This document shows, piece after piece, positions 55,397-63,801 of a stretch of DNA of 64,000 bases. Source of the stretch: Aequorivita sp. CIP111184 (GTDB taxonomy: Bacteria > Bacteroidota > Bacteroidia > Flavobacteriales > Flavobacteriaceae). The position numbers were made by a program, and so were the translations under genes. Numbering within the stretch: position 1 is the stretch's first letter; every line of letters starts with the position of its first letter. The DNA is taken from positions 248,001 to 312,000 of the forward strand of contig NZ_UEFQ01000015.1 in assembly GCF_900489465.1 (NCBI RefSeq). Reading direction: 5' to 3'. Under the pieces are notes generated by a model. That model searched no databases, had not been told where the DNA came from, and saw only the letters and a program-made list of their open reading frames with translations.

Positions 55397-56111
55397 ATCT
55401 TCTAAATTCACTTAATAGAATTGCCGTCGCCGTTGCTACATTGAGACTTTCGGTTTTTTGTGTTTTTCCGAAACGGGGAATTGTTATTTTTTGTGTTATT
55501 TGCTGAATTATTTCTTCAGAAATACCATTCGCCTCGTTGCCCATAACTATAATTGCATCCTTCGGAAGTTTTTCAGAATAAACATTTTTTCCATCCATAA
55601 ATCCACCATAAATAGGAATATTGGTTGCCTTAAAAAAATCTAAAAGCGACAGATAATGAATTTGCACCCGCGCCAAAGACCCCATAGTTGCTTGCACTAC
55701 TTTTGGGTTGAAGCAATCTGCTGTATCTTTTGAACAAATAATTTGTTGCACCCCAAACCAATCACACAACCGAATGATGGCACCCAAATTTCCCGGATCG
55801 CGGATGGCATCCAAAGCGACCATCAAACCAGAATCCTGCATAGGTTTTGGCTTTGGTATCTCAAAAACCGCTAAAGAGGTATTTGCAGTTTTTAAAAAAC
55901 TTATCTTTTTAAGATCTGCATCATTTATATGAAAGTGATTTTCAGCAGTAATTTGGGAAGCATCCGTTGTAAAAAGCGATTGAAGTTTAAAATTTTCATT
56001 TATCAATTCGCCAATAATTTTTGGCCCTTCGGCCACAAAAAGACCTGTTTGTTCGCGGTACTTTTTTTGCTGAAGACTCGTTATTAATTTTGTTTGACTT
56101 TTGCTGACCAA
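55383..56111 (-). CDS. TrmH-family (SpoU) RNA 2'-O-methyltransferase
   Basis: The product (242 aa from TTG 56111) has an N-terminal substrate-binding domain (TKLITSLQQKKYREQTGLFV) and the knotted SPOUT domain: ALDAIRDPGNLGAIIRLCDWF, IVMGNEANGISEEI and LNVATATAILLSEF. It 2'-O-methylates a tRNA or rRNA residue; which one is unknown. I place the start at TTG 56111 because conserved sequence starts there; a GTG at 56147 would add 12 residues and cross the divergent promoter. It is convergent with porT and divergent from tamL. Confidence 0.88.
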   Translation of the reverse strand: MVSKSQTKLITSLQQKKYREQTGLFVAEGPKIIGELINENFKLQSLFTTDASQITAENHFHINDADLKKISFLKTANTSLAVFEIPKPKPMQDSGLMVALDAIRDPGNLGAIIRLCDWFGVQQIICSKDTADCFNPKVVQATMGSLARVQIHYLSLLDFFKATNIPIYGGFMDGKNVYSEKLPKDAIIVMGNEANGISEEIIQQITQKITIPRFGKTQKTESLNVATATAILLSEFRRSTET

Positions 56112-56126
56112 ATTATAGTATTTTTG
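56093..56126 (+). promoter_or_regulatory. Candidate promoter of tamL inside the 5' end of the trmH-like gene
   Basis: TTTG at 56093-56096 and an exact TATTTTTG at 56119-56126 are 22 bases apart. The -7 box ends 21 bases before the TTG start at 56148. The -33 part lies within the coding start of the divergent methyltransferase gene. Confidence 0.45.
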
Positions 56127-56147
56127 AAATTGATTAAAAACGTACAC

Positions 56148-58706
56148 TTGAAGCGCGACCTTACAAAAATATCACTATTTATAGTATTAATCAGCTTGTT
56201 TTTTTCCTGTAATTCTGTAAAGCGTGTGCCCGATGGAAAATATTTACTTACAGACAATACTATTATTGTTGATAGCCTGGAAACCAAAGATGCTGGTGTT
56301 TACAGTCAATTGGCACAGAAACCGAATACTTCCATTCCATTAATTGGTTTACCATTAGGGTTGTACATATACAATCTTGCAGACCCGCAACCTGATTCTA
56401 CATATTATAGATGGCTTCACAAAAACCCAAAGCGGGAAGAGCGACTTATTCGTTTTCTTTCAAAAAAGCAAGTGGACGAATTAGATAGTAGTTATGTTGG
56501 CTTTAACAAATGGCTGCAGAAATCTGGAGATGCGCCAGTGGTTATTGATGAGAAAAAGGTTGAAAAATCTTTGGAGCGATTAAAGCGTTGGTATGCGAGT
56601 TATGGATATTTTAACGACGAGGTGGATTATAAAATTGAGCCTAGCGAAAAAAAGAAAAAGAGAGCCGCTATTACCTATTCCGTAAAAAGACACCAGCCCT
56701 ATTTTGTGGGAGATTCCATTATTAATAAGATAAGTTCGCCCGTGGTGGATTCACTTTTTCGAATTACCAAGGCCAGGTCATTCATCGTTCCCGGAAAACA
56801 ATATGCAGCGAATGATTTTGTGAACGAACGCGACAGACTCACCATTCAGTTTAGAAACTCGGGGCTCTATCATTTTGATCAGGAATACGTAGGTTTTGAG
56901 GCTGACACAGTAAATACAGACCACAGAGCAGACATTACATACATCATTCCCGATAGAAAAATTAGCGAAGGAGACAGCACCTATACTGTTCCTTTTAAAG
57001 TACATAGTATTAATGAGGTTCGGATTGTTACGGATTTTTCATATGAAAACAAGGATAAAAAATTTCAGGATTCTATAAGTTACAAAGGGTATAAGCTCTT
57101 CAGCTATGGCAAGATGCGCTTCCGCCCAAAAGCCATCACGGATGCTATTTCCATTACACCTGGGAAAATTTATAGGGATATTGACCGTACGTTGACCTAC
57201 AACCAAATTAGTGATCTGCGCATTTTTAAATACCCAAATATAAATTATGCCGAAGTTGAAAAAGATTCAACAGGAAGACTTTTGAATTCTACTATTTTTC
57301 TGAGCCCCCGCGATCGGTTTACACTTGGGGTAGATTTTGATGCATACACCTCAACCATACAGCAATTTGGAATCAGCTTTAGTGGAAATATTATTTTTAG
57401 AAATATTTTTCGTGGGGCAGAAATATTACAAATTTCAGGTCGCGGTAGCCTCGGGTCTTCTAAAGATGCCGCTGACAGCCAAAGTAATTTTTTCAACATT
57501 TCAGAATTTGGTGGCGATGCGAAGCTTACCTTCCCCAGGATTATTTTCCCAATAAATACTGAAAATATAATCCCAAAATACATGTCGCCTTCCACAAGTG
57601 TAAGTGTGGGCGCAAGCTTACAAAATAACATAGGTTTAGATAGACAATCCATTAATGCAATTTATAATTATAGATGGAAACCTTCAAAAATCCTCACTTA
57701 TGAATTGGATTTAATGAACCTTCAATACGTTCGGAACTTAAACACCGAAAATTATTTCAATGTTTATAGAAGCTCCTACAATAGGCTCAATGAAATAGCA
57801 CAGGAGTTAAATTATGATTTTAGCAGTACAGACTCCAACCCTACATTAGAAATTCCCGATGAAACAAACTTATTCATCTCTGATGTAAGAAATGGAATTC
57901 TAAGTTCTACAGATGAAACCTATCAAGAAGTTTTGAGCATCTATGAGCGCCAATTGCGTCTTAGCGAGAACAACCTCATCTTTGCCTCTAATGTGACACT
58001 CACTAGAGACACGCGTGAAAATATTAATGACAATAATTTTTCGCGATTACGTTTAAAACTTGAATCTGCGGGCAATTTGCTTTCGGGAATCTCCAGTCTT
58101 GCAGGAATTAAAAAAAATGAAGCCGGAAATTACAAAACCCTGGGCGTGGTTTATTCCCAATTTGTAAAAGTGGAGGCAGAATACATAAAACATTGGGACA
58201 TAACCAGTAATGATATAGTTGCCGTTAGAGCTTTTGGAGGGATTGCAATTCCTTATGGAAATAGTAACAGCATTCCCTTTACTCGAAGTTATTTTGCCGG
58301 TGGCGCTAATGACAACCGTGGCTGGAGAGCATATGATCTTGGCCCTGGAAGTAGTGGAAGTATTCTTGATTTTAACGATGCAAACTTTAAACTTGCCTTT
58401 AATGCTGAGTACCGATTTGGAATTTTAGGCGACATAAAAGGAGCTTTTTTTGTGGATGCCGGTAACATTTGGAATGTTTTGGATGATATTAATAACCCGT
58501 CATCCAAGTTTGATGGAATACAGGATTTGAAAGAAATTGCAGTTGCTTCTGGGATTGGGCTTCGTTATGATTTTGGTTTTTTTGTACTTCGCTTTGACGT
58601 AGGTTTTAAAACCCACAATCCCGGAAAGCCTGTGGGTGAAAGATGGTTTACAGACTATAGTTTCCGTGAAGCTGTTTACAACATAGGTATTAACTATCCT
58701 TTTTAA
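56148..58706 (+). CDS. tamL: TamL: Omp85-family outer membrane assembly lipoprotein
   Basis: The product (852 aa from TTG 56148) begins with a lipoprotein signal (IVLISLFFSC, C21), then YLLTDNTIIVDS and several POTRA-like domains (about residues 100-430), and ends with a 16-stranded Omp85 barrel (FTLGVDFDAYTS, RSYFAGGANDNRGWRAYDLG, LRYDFGFFVLRFDVGFK). A lipid-anchored BamA/TamA relative is the Bacteroidota TamL, which works with TamB in outer membrane assembly. An upstream in-frame start at 56094 is unlikely because a promoter box lies between. The size agrees with the family. Confidence 0.9.
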   Translation: MKRDLTKISLFIVLISLFFSCNSVKRVPDGKYLLTDNTIIVDSLETKDAGVYSQLAQKPNTSIPLIGLPLGLYIYNLADPQPDSTYYRWLHKNPKREERLIRFLSKKQVDELDSSYVGFNKWLQKSGDAPVVIDEKKVEKSLERLKRWYASYGYFNDEVDYKIEPSEKKKKRAAITYSVKRHQPYFVGDSIINKISSPVVDSLFRITKARSFIVPGKQYAANDFVNERDRLTIQFRNSGLYHFDQEYVGFEADTVNTDHRADITYIIPDRKISEGDSTYTVPFKVHSINEVRIVTDFSYENKDKKFQDSISYKGYKLFSYGKMRFRPKAITDAISITPGKIYRDIDRTLTYNQISDLRIFKYPNINYAEVEKDSTGRLLNSTIFLSPRDRFTLGVDFDAYTSTIQQFGISFSGNIIFRNIFRGAEILQISGRGSLGSSKDAADSQSNFFNISEFGGDAKLTFPRIIFPINTENIIPKYMSPSTSVSVGASLQNNIGLDRQSINAIYNYRWKPSKILTYELDLMNLQYVRNLNTENYFNVYRSSYNRLNEIAQELNYDFSSTDSNPTLEIPDETNLFISDVRNGILSSTDETYQEVLSIYERQLRLSENNLIFASNVTLTRDTRENINDNNFSRLRLKLESAGNLLSGISSLAGIKKNEAGNYKTLGVVYSQFVKVEAEYIKHWDITSNDIVAVRAFGGIAIPYGNSNSIPFTRSYFAGGANDNRGWRAYDLGPGSSGSILDFNDANFKLAFNAEYRFGILGDIKGAFFVDAGNIWNVLDDINNPSSKFDGIQDLKEIAVASGIGLRYDFGFFVLRFDVGFKTHNPGKPVGERWFTDYSFREAVYNIGINYPF

Positions 58707-58749
58707 ACCATATAAATTTGTTATTTTTGCTTGCTAAACACTTTTGATT

Positions 58750-59817
58750 ATGAGCCACGGAATTAGGCCCGGAGTAGCTACGGGAAAAGAAGTTCAAAAA
58801 ATACATCAATACGCAAAAGAGAAAGGTTTTGCAATGCCTGCCGTAAATGTTGTGGGTTCAGACAGCGTTAATGCTGTTATGGAAACAGCTGCCGCCCTGA
58901 ATTCGCCTGTTATTATTCAATTTTCAAATGGCGGAGCACATTTTAATGCGGGAAAAGGACTTTCCAACGAAAACGAAAAAGCAGCAATAGCTGGAGGCGT
59001 GGCTGGCGCAAAGCATATTCACGAACTTGCAAAAGTTTATGGAGCTACGGTTATTCTTCACACAGACCATTGCGCTAAAAAATTACTACCATGGATTGAC
59101 GGTTTGCTTGATGCAGGTGAAAAATTCTATAAAGAGAATGGAAAACCGCTTTATAGCTCTCATATGATAGATCTTTCCGAAGAGCCTATTGAAGAAAATA
59201 TTGAAATTTGCAAGCGCTATTTAGAGCGAATGAGTAAAATTGGAATGACCCTTGAAATTGAATTGGGCATAACCGGCGGCGAAGAAGATGGCGTTGATAA
59301 TACCGATGTGGATTCCTCAAAACTTTATACCCAACCCGAAGAAGTTGCGTATGCTTATGAAGAGCTTTCAAAAATAAGCGATCAGTTTACCATTGCCGCA
59401 GCTTTTGGAAACGTTCACGGGGTTTACAAACCTGGTAACGTAAAATTGACCCCTGTAATCCTTAAAAATTCACAGGAATATGTTCAGAAAAAATTTAATA
59501 CGGGCCATAATCCAATAGATTTTGTTTTTCACGGCGGAAGCGGTTCTACGTTGGAAGAAATTCGTGAAGCAATTGGCTACGGAGTGATAAAGATGAACAT
59601 TGACACAGACATGCAATTTGCTTTTACTGAAGGTGTTCGCGATTATATGGTAAACAATTTGGAATATTTGAAAGCCCAAATTGGAAATCCGGAAGGAGCT
59701 GAGCTACCAAATAAAAAATATTACGATCCAAGAAAATGGCTTCGCGATGGCGAAATCACTTTCAAAAAAAGACTTGAACAGGCTTTTAAAGATTTGAACA
59801 ATGTAAACACATTGTAA
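58750..59817 (+). CDS. fbaA: Fructose-bisphosphate aldolase, class II
   Basis: The product (355 aa) is a zinc-dependent aldolase of glycolysis and gluconeogenesis. Zinc ligands and active-site blocks are visible: LHTDHCAKKLLPWIDGLLD, EIELGITGGEEDGVDN, FGNVHGVYKPGNV, FHGGSGS and KMNIDTDMQFAF. ATG 58750 was chosen over TTG 58744. TATTTTTG (58722-58729) is a possible -7 box. It is the IIA-type length. Confidence 0.97.
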   Translation: MSHGIRPGVATGKEVQKIHQYAKEKGFAMPAVNVVGSDSVNAVMETAAALNSPVIIQFSNGGAHFNAGKGLSNENEKAAIAGGVAGAKHIHELAKVYGATVILHTDHCAKKLLPWIDGLLDAGEKFYKENGKPLYSSHMIDLSEEPIEENIEICKRYLERMSKIGMTLEIELGITGGEEDGVDNTDVDSSKLYTQPEEVAYAYEELSKISDQFTIAAAFGNVHGVYKPGNVKLTPVILKNSQEYVQKKFNTGHNPIDFVFHGGSGSTLEEIREAIGYGVIKMNIDTDMQFAFTEGVRDYMVNNLEYLKAQIGNPEGAELPNKKYYDPRKWLRDGEITFKKRLEQAFKDLNNVNTL

Positions 59818-59859
59818 CGTTTCCAATAAGAAATAATAATATTTAATAAACAATAGTTT

Positions 59860-60726
59860 ATGCCTTGGTTTAAAAGAACAAAAAAAGGGATACAAACCCC
59901 AACCGAAGATAAAAAAGACGTTCCAAAAGGATTGTGGTACAAATCGCCCACCGGAAAAATTGTGGATAGCGAAGAGCTTGAAAAGAATTTTTATGTAAGT
60001 CCCGAAGATGGCTACCATGTACGCATTGGAAGCAAAGAATATTTTGAAATCTTGTTTGACGACAATAAATTTAAAGAACTCGATAAAAACCTCACCTCTC
60101 AAGACACTCTTAAATTTGAGGATAAGAAAAAGTATACAGATAGATTAAAGGAAGCACAGGACAAAACTGGTCTTAAAGATGCTATACGTTGTGCTGTTGG
60201 GAAATCCATGGGTGCCGATTTGGTAATTGCCTGTATGGATTTTAGTTTTATTGGCGGTTCAATGGGAAGCGTTGTAGGTGAAAAAATTGCTCGTGCAGCA
60301 GATTATTCCCTTAAAAAGAAAATTCCTTTATTGATCATTTCAAAAAGTGGCGGTGCCCGAATGATGGAAGCGGCACTCTCCTTAATGCAGCTCGCAAAAA
60401 CAAGTGTAAAACTTGCGCAACTTAGTGACGCCGGAATACCTTATATTTCTTTATGTACAGACCCAACCACAGGAGGAACTACAGCTTCTTTCGCCATGTT
60501 GGGCGATATAAACATTAGCGAACCTGGCGCTTTAATTGGTTTTGCAGGGCCAAGAGTTGTTCGCGATACAACAGGGAAAGAACTTCCCGAAGGCTTTCAA
60601 ACTGCCGAATTTCTTTTGGAGCACGGTTTTCTAGATTTTATAACCCACCGTCGGGATTTAAAACGAAAAATCAATCTATATCTAGATTTGGTCTTAAATA
60701 GACCACTTAGAGAGAAAACTGCATAA
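59860..60726 (+). CDS. accD: Acetyl-CoA carboxylase carboxyltransferase subunit beta, without zinc-ribbon cysteines
   Basis: The product (288 aa) transfers the carboxyl group from biotin to acetyl-CoA with AccA. The crotonase-like core is intact: [46 protein letters not shown] and FAGPRVV. The N-terminal zinc-ribbon is degenerate: where other AccDs have CxxC and CxxC the sequence reads YKSPTGK and YVSPEDG, so all four cysteines are absent. From memory, many flavobacterial AccDs share this. It lies 42 bases after fba. Confidence 0.95.
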   Translation: MPWFKRTKKGIQTPTEDKKDVPKGLWYKSPTGKIVDSEELEKNFYVSPEDGYHVRIGSKEYFEILFDDNKFKELDKNLTSQDTLKFEDKKKYTDRLKEAQDKTGLKDAIRCAVGKSMGADLVIACMDFSFIGGSMGSVVGEKIARAADYSLKKKIPLLIISKSGGARMMEAALSLMQLAKTSVKLAQLSDAGIPYISLCTDPTTGGTTASFAMLGDINISEPGALIGFAGPRVVRDTTGKELPEGFQTAEFLLEHGFLDFITHRRDLKRKINLYLDLVLNRPLREKTA

Positions 60727-60746
60727 CTTTTTAAAGTTTTAAAAAA

Positions 60747-60777
60747 ACTGAACCCTGAATACTGAATACTGAATACT
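60747..60777. repeat. Degenerate 7-base tandem repeat upstream of rpsO
   Basis: Four heptads ACTGAAC, CCTGAAT, ACTGAAT, ACTGAAT run in register from 60747 to 60774, followed by ACT. They end just before TACTTTTG (60784-60791), a possible -7 box of rpsO. Related heptads occur at 13120 and 39702. Confidence 0.7.
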
Positions 60778-60848
60778 TTTTAATACTTTTGCAGCCTTGA
60801 TTATCAAAACGGTAGTCAGTACATAAAAATCATTTTAACAATATTGGC

Positions 60849-61118
60849 ATGTATTTATCACAAGAAGAAAAAGAAAAAATTTTTACAAAACACGGTAAGT
60901 CTAAGACTGACACTGGTTCAGCAGAAGGACAGATTGCTTTATTTACATATCGCATTGCCCATTTAACAAACCACCTTAAAGCAAACCACAAGGACTACAA
61001 TACAGAGCGTTCTTTGGTAATGTTGGTAGGTAAAAGACGTTCATTGTTGGATTATCTTATGAAAAAAGATATTCTTCGTTACCGTGCTATTATTAAAGAA
61101 TTAGGATTACGTAAGTAA
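60849..61118 (+). CDS. rpsO: 30S ribosomal protein S15
   Basis: The product (89 aa, full length) shows the family blocks TGSAEGQIALFTYRIAHLTNHL, NTERSLVMLVGKRRSLLDYL and ILRYRAIIKELGLR. S15 binds 16S rRNA early in small-subunit assembly. It is followed by a terminator hairpin and then pnp, the gene order also known from proteobacteria. Confidence 0.98.
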   Translation: MYLSQEEKEKIFTKHGKSKTDTGSAEGQIALFTYRIAHLTNHLKANHKDYNTERSLVMLVGKRRSLLDYLMKKDILRYRAIIKELGLRK

Positions 61119-61124
61119 TATTTC

Positions 61125-61152
61125 AAAGGGCTCTTACGAGCCCTTTAATTTT
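61125..61152 (+). terminator. Terminator or attenuator after rpsO
   Basis: A perfect 9-bp stem (61125-61133 with 61138-61146), GC-rich for this genome, with a TTAC loop, is followed by a T-tract to 61154. It lies seven bases after the rpsO stop. Confidence 0.92.
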
Positions 61153-61161
61153 TTATATTTT

Positions 61162-61263
61162 TTCAGAAATTATTTCTGAACTCACAGAAAAGCTACCCTT
61201 GAGTTTTTCATTGGTCAACCACAACAACACAACAACACTAAACCTGAAAATCAGGTTTTGACC
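61162..61263 (+). promoter_or_regulatory. Structured leader region before pnp
   Basis: Two further hairpins follow the rpsO terminator. One has 9-bp arms (61162-61170 with 61172-61180). The other has an 8-bp stem (61240-61247 with 61251-61258), itself enclosed by GGTCAA (61213-61218) pairing with TTGACC (61258-61263). In E. coli the pnp leader hairpin is cut by RNase III and mediates autocontrol; a similar role here is inferred only from position. Confidence 0.4.
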
Positions 61264-61330
61264 AAAATTAACGTACTCCTTTGCTATTGCCGAAAAGCAA
61301 AAGCTTGCGGAGCACTAAAATGAAAAACAA

Positions 61331-63580
61331 ATGATACCTAAAGTATTTAGAGAGGTCATTGACCTTGGTGATGGAAGAGAAATTTCCATCGAAACTGGAA
61401 AATTAGCAAAACAGGCCCATGGTTCTGTAGTTGTTCAATCCGGAAAATGTATGTTGCTATGTACCGTAGTTTCAAATTACGAACAAAAAGATTTAGATTT
61501 TCTACCCTTAACCGTAGATTATCGTGAAAAATTTGCTGCTTCAGGGCGTTACCCAGGTGGTTTCTTCAAAAGAGAAGCAAGACCGAGCGACGGCGAAGTA
61601 TTAACAATGCGTTTAGTGGATCGTGTATTGCGCCCACTTTTCCCAAAAGATTATCACTCTGAAACACAGGTGATGATACAGTTGATGAGCCATGATGATG
61701 ATGTTATGCCAGATGCAATGGCAGGTTTAGCCGCTTCTGCAGCTATCCAACTTTCAGATTTTCCTTTTGAATGTGCTATTTCTGAAGCACGCGTTGGAAG
61801 AATTAATGGTGAATTCATAATAAACCCTTCAAGAGCACAATTGGAAGAATCTGACATCGATATGGTGATTGGAGCTTCTATGGATTCTGTGATGATGGTT
61901 GAAGGTGAAATGAAAGAAATTTCAGAAGAAGAAATGGTGGAAGCCATAAAATTTGCTCATGAACATATTAAAAAACAATGTGAAGCACAACTTAGATTGG
62001 CTGAAGCATTTGGGAAAAAAGAAGTTCGTGAATATCCAGCAGAACGTGAAGACGAGGATTTAGCGAAGAAAGTTTACGATATGGCTTATGACAAAGTATA
62101 CGCCGTAGCAAAAGCCGGATCTGCAAAGCACGAAAGAAGTGCTTCCTTTTCTGAAATAAAAGAAGAGATTAAAGCTAGTTTTTCTGAAGAAGAATTAGAA
62201 GATTTTGGCGGTTTAGTTTCAAAATATTACAGAAAAGCTGAAAAAGCTGCCGTTCGTGACCTTACTTTAAATGAAGGTTTACGTTTGGACGGAAGAAAAA
62301 CTGACGAGATTCGCCCAATTTGGTGCGAGATTGATTATTTGCCTTCTGTGCACGGTTCTGCAATTTTCACTCGTGGTGAAACACAAGCTTTGGCAACCGT
62401 TACTTTGGGAACTTCAAGAGAAGCCAACCAAATTGATATGCCATCTTTTGAAGGCGAGGAAACTTTTTACCTTCACTATAACTTCCCTCCTTTCTCAACT
62501 GGTGAAGCCCGCCCAATTCGCGGAACTTCTCGAAGAGAAGTAGGTCACGGAAACTTGGCGCAAAGAGCATTAAAAGGAATGATCCCAAAAGATTGTCCTT
62601 ACACAGTTCGTGTTGTGGCAGAAGTATTGGAATCTAACGGTTCTTCTTCTATGGCTACCGTTTGTAGCGGAACAATGGCGCTGATGGATGCTGGAGTTCA
62701 ATTGAAAAAACCAGTTTCTGGTATCGCAATGGGATTAATTTCTGACGGTGAAACTGGGAAATATGCAGTACTTTCAGATATTTTGGGTGATGAAGATCAC
62801 TTGGGTGATATGGACTTTAAAGTTACTGGAACGGCTGACGGAATTACCGCTTGCCAGATGGATATTAAAGTAAAAGGTCTTTCTTACGAAATTTTGGTGA
62901 ATGCTTTAAAACAAGCATCAGCTGGCCGTTTGCATATTCTTGGTAAATTAATCGAGACTATTGCAACACCAAATGCAGATGTGAAGCCTCACGCTCCAAA
63001 AATGATTACCGTTACTATTCCAAACGAATATATTGGTGCATTAATTGGACCTGGTGGAAAAGTAATTCAACAACTTCAGAAAGACACAAAAACTACAATT
63101 GTTATCAATGAAGATCCTATTACTGAAGAAGGTATTGTGGAAATTCTAGGAACAAACCAAGAAGGAATTGATGCCGTGTTAGCGAAGATTGATTCGCTTA
63201 CCTTCAAGCCTGAAGTTGGTAGTGTTTACGAAGTAAAAGTTATAAAAATGCTTGATTTCGGCGCTGTTGTAGAATATATGGATGCTCCCGGAAACGAGAC
63301 ATTGCTTCACGTGAGTGAACTTGCTTGGGAACGTACTGAGAACGTAACTGATGTAGTAAATATGGGTGATGTTTTTGATGTGAAATTCATTGGTTTTGAT
63401 CCTAGAACGAAAAAAGATAAAGTTTCTAGAAAAGCTTTATTGCCAAAACCGGAAGGTTATAAGGAACGTCCACCACGCGACGATAGCCGAAGTGGTTCAA
63501 GAGACAGAGATAATCGTGGACGCGACAGCCGTGGCCGTGACGATCGAAACAGTCGTGATAGAGATAGAAAGAGAGATTAA
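61331..63580 (+). CDS. pnp: Polyribonucleotide nucleotidyltransferase (PNPase)
   Basis: The product (749 aa) degrades RNA 3' to 5' by phosphorolysis. Domains in order: first RNase PH domain (from residue 15), helical domain (about 210-300), second RNase PH domain (about 310-540, including [20 protein letters not shown] and [11 protein letters not shown]), KH domain ([16 protein letters not shown]) and S1 domain (about 625-695, [21 protein letters not shown]). The last 35 residues are an unusual arginine/aspartate-rich tail. ATG 61331 is preceded by a mini reading frame of four codons (61320-61334) whose stop overlaps the pnp start as ATGA. Confidence 0.97.
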   Translation: MIPKVFREVIDLGDGREISIETGKLAKQAHGSVVVQSGKCMLLCTVVSNYEQKDLDFLPLTVDYREKFAASGRYPGGFFKREARPSDGEVLTMRLVDRVLRPLFPKDYHSETQVMIQLMSHDDDVMPDAMAGLAASAAIQLSDFPFECAISEARVGRINGEFIINPSRAQLEESDIDMVIGASMDSVMMVEGEMKEISEEEMVEAIKFAHEHIKKQCEAQLRLAEAFGKKEVREYPAEREDEDLAKKVYDMAYDKVYAVAKAGSAKHERSASFSEIKEEIKASFSEEELEDFGGLVSKYYRKAEKAAVRDLTLNEGLRLDGRKTDEIRPIWCEIDYLPSVHGSAIFTRGETQALATVTLGTSREANQIDMPSFEGEETFYLHYNFPPFSTGEARPIRGTSRREVGHGNLAQRALKGMIPKDCPYTVRVVAEVLESNGSSSMATVCSGTMALMDAGVQLKKPVSGIAMGLISDGETGKYAVLSDILGDEDHLGDMDFKVTGTADGITACQMDIKVKGLSYEILVNALKQASAGRLHILGKLIETIATPNADVKPHAPKMITVTIPNEYIGALIGPGGKVIQQLQKDTKTTIVINEDPITEEGIVEILGTNQEGIDAVLAKIDSLTFKPEVGSVYEVKVIKMLDFGAVVEYMDAPGNETLLHVSELAWERTENVTDVVNMGDVFDVKFIGFDPRTKKDKVSRKALLPKPEGYKERPPRDDSRSGSRDRDNRGRDSRGRDDRNSRDRDRKRD

Positions 63581-63583
63581 TAA

Positions 63584-63603
63584 ATTCCCACGAAAGTGGG
63601 AAT
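63584..63603. repeat. Short ATTCCCAC-GAAA-GTGGGAAT hairpin after pnp
   Basis: A perfect 8-bp stem (63584-63591 with 63596-63603) with a GAAA tetraloop begins three bases after the pnp stop. No T-tract follows. It is similar in style to the hairpin at 5893 and may belong to a family of small palindromes. Confidence 0.6.
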
Positions 63604-63617
63604 CTGTTTAAGATTAC

Positions 63618-63664
63618 AAAACGCCTTCAGTCCCGAAACTTCGGGGGGGAGGGCGTTTTTTTAT
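63618..63664 (+). terminator. Terminator of pnp with nested hairpin
   Basis: The outer stem AAAACGCC (63618-63625) pairs with GGCGTTTT (63652-63659); inside it CCCGA (63632-63636) pairs with TCGGG (63641-63645). A run of T follows. A second, decayed copy is found at 63735-63776. Confidence 0.85.
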
Positions 63665-63734
63665 TTTAATAATGCTAAAGTTATTAATATCCCAATACAA
63701 ACTGCGCTAATTTAAGAAGCAGTAATTCCACCTC

Positions 63735-63776
63735 AAAAGGCCTTCAAACCAAAAATACCGAGAGTGGCGTTTTTTC
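63735..63776 (+). repeat. Decayed second copy of the pnp terminator ahead of the recombinase gene
   Basis: The sequence AAAAGGCCTTCA at the start and GGCGTTTTTTCATTTT at the end mirror AAAACGCCTTCA and GGCGTTTTTTTATTTT of the pnp terminator. A C-to-G change at 63739 leaves a G-G mismatch in the stem, and the inner hairpin is lost. The copy begins 117 bases after the first and ends 25 bases before the ATG of the partial recombinase. Confidence 0.5.
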
Positions 63777-63801
63777 ATTTTTATTGTTTAATTTTATAAT
63801 T

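Noticed and set aside
57245-57652. A 135-codon minus-strand frame inside tamL
   Set aside because: It lies wholly within the conserved Omp85 barrel coding sequence and has no start context or homology-like motif.
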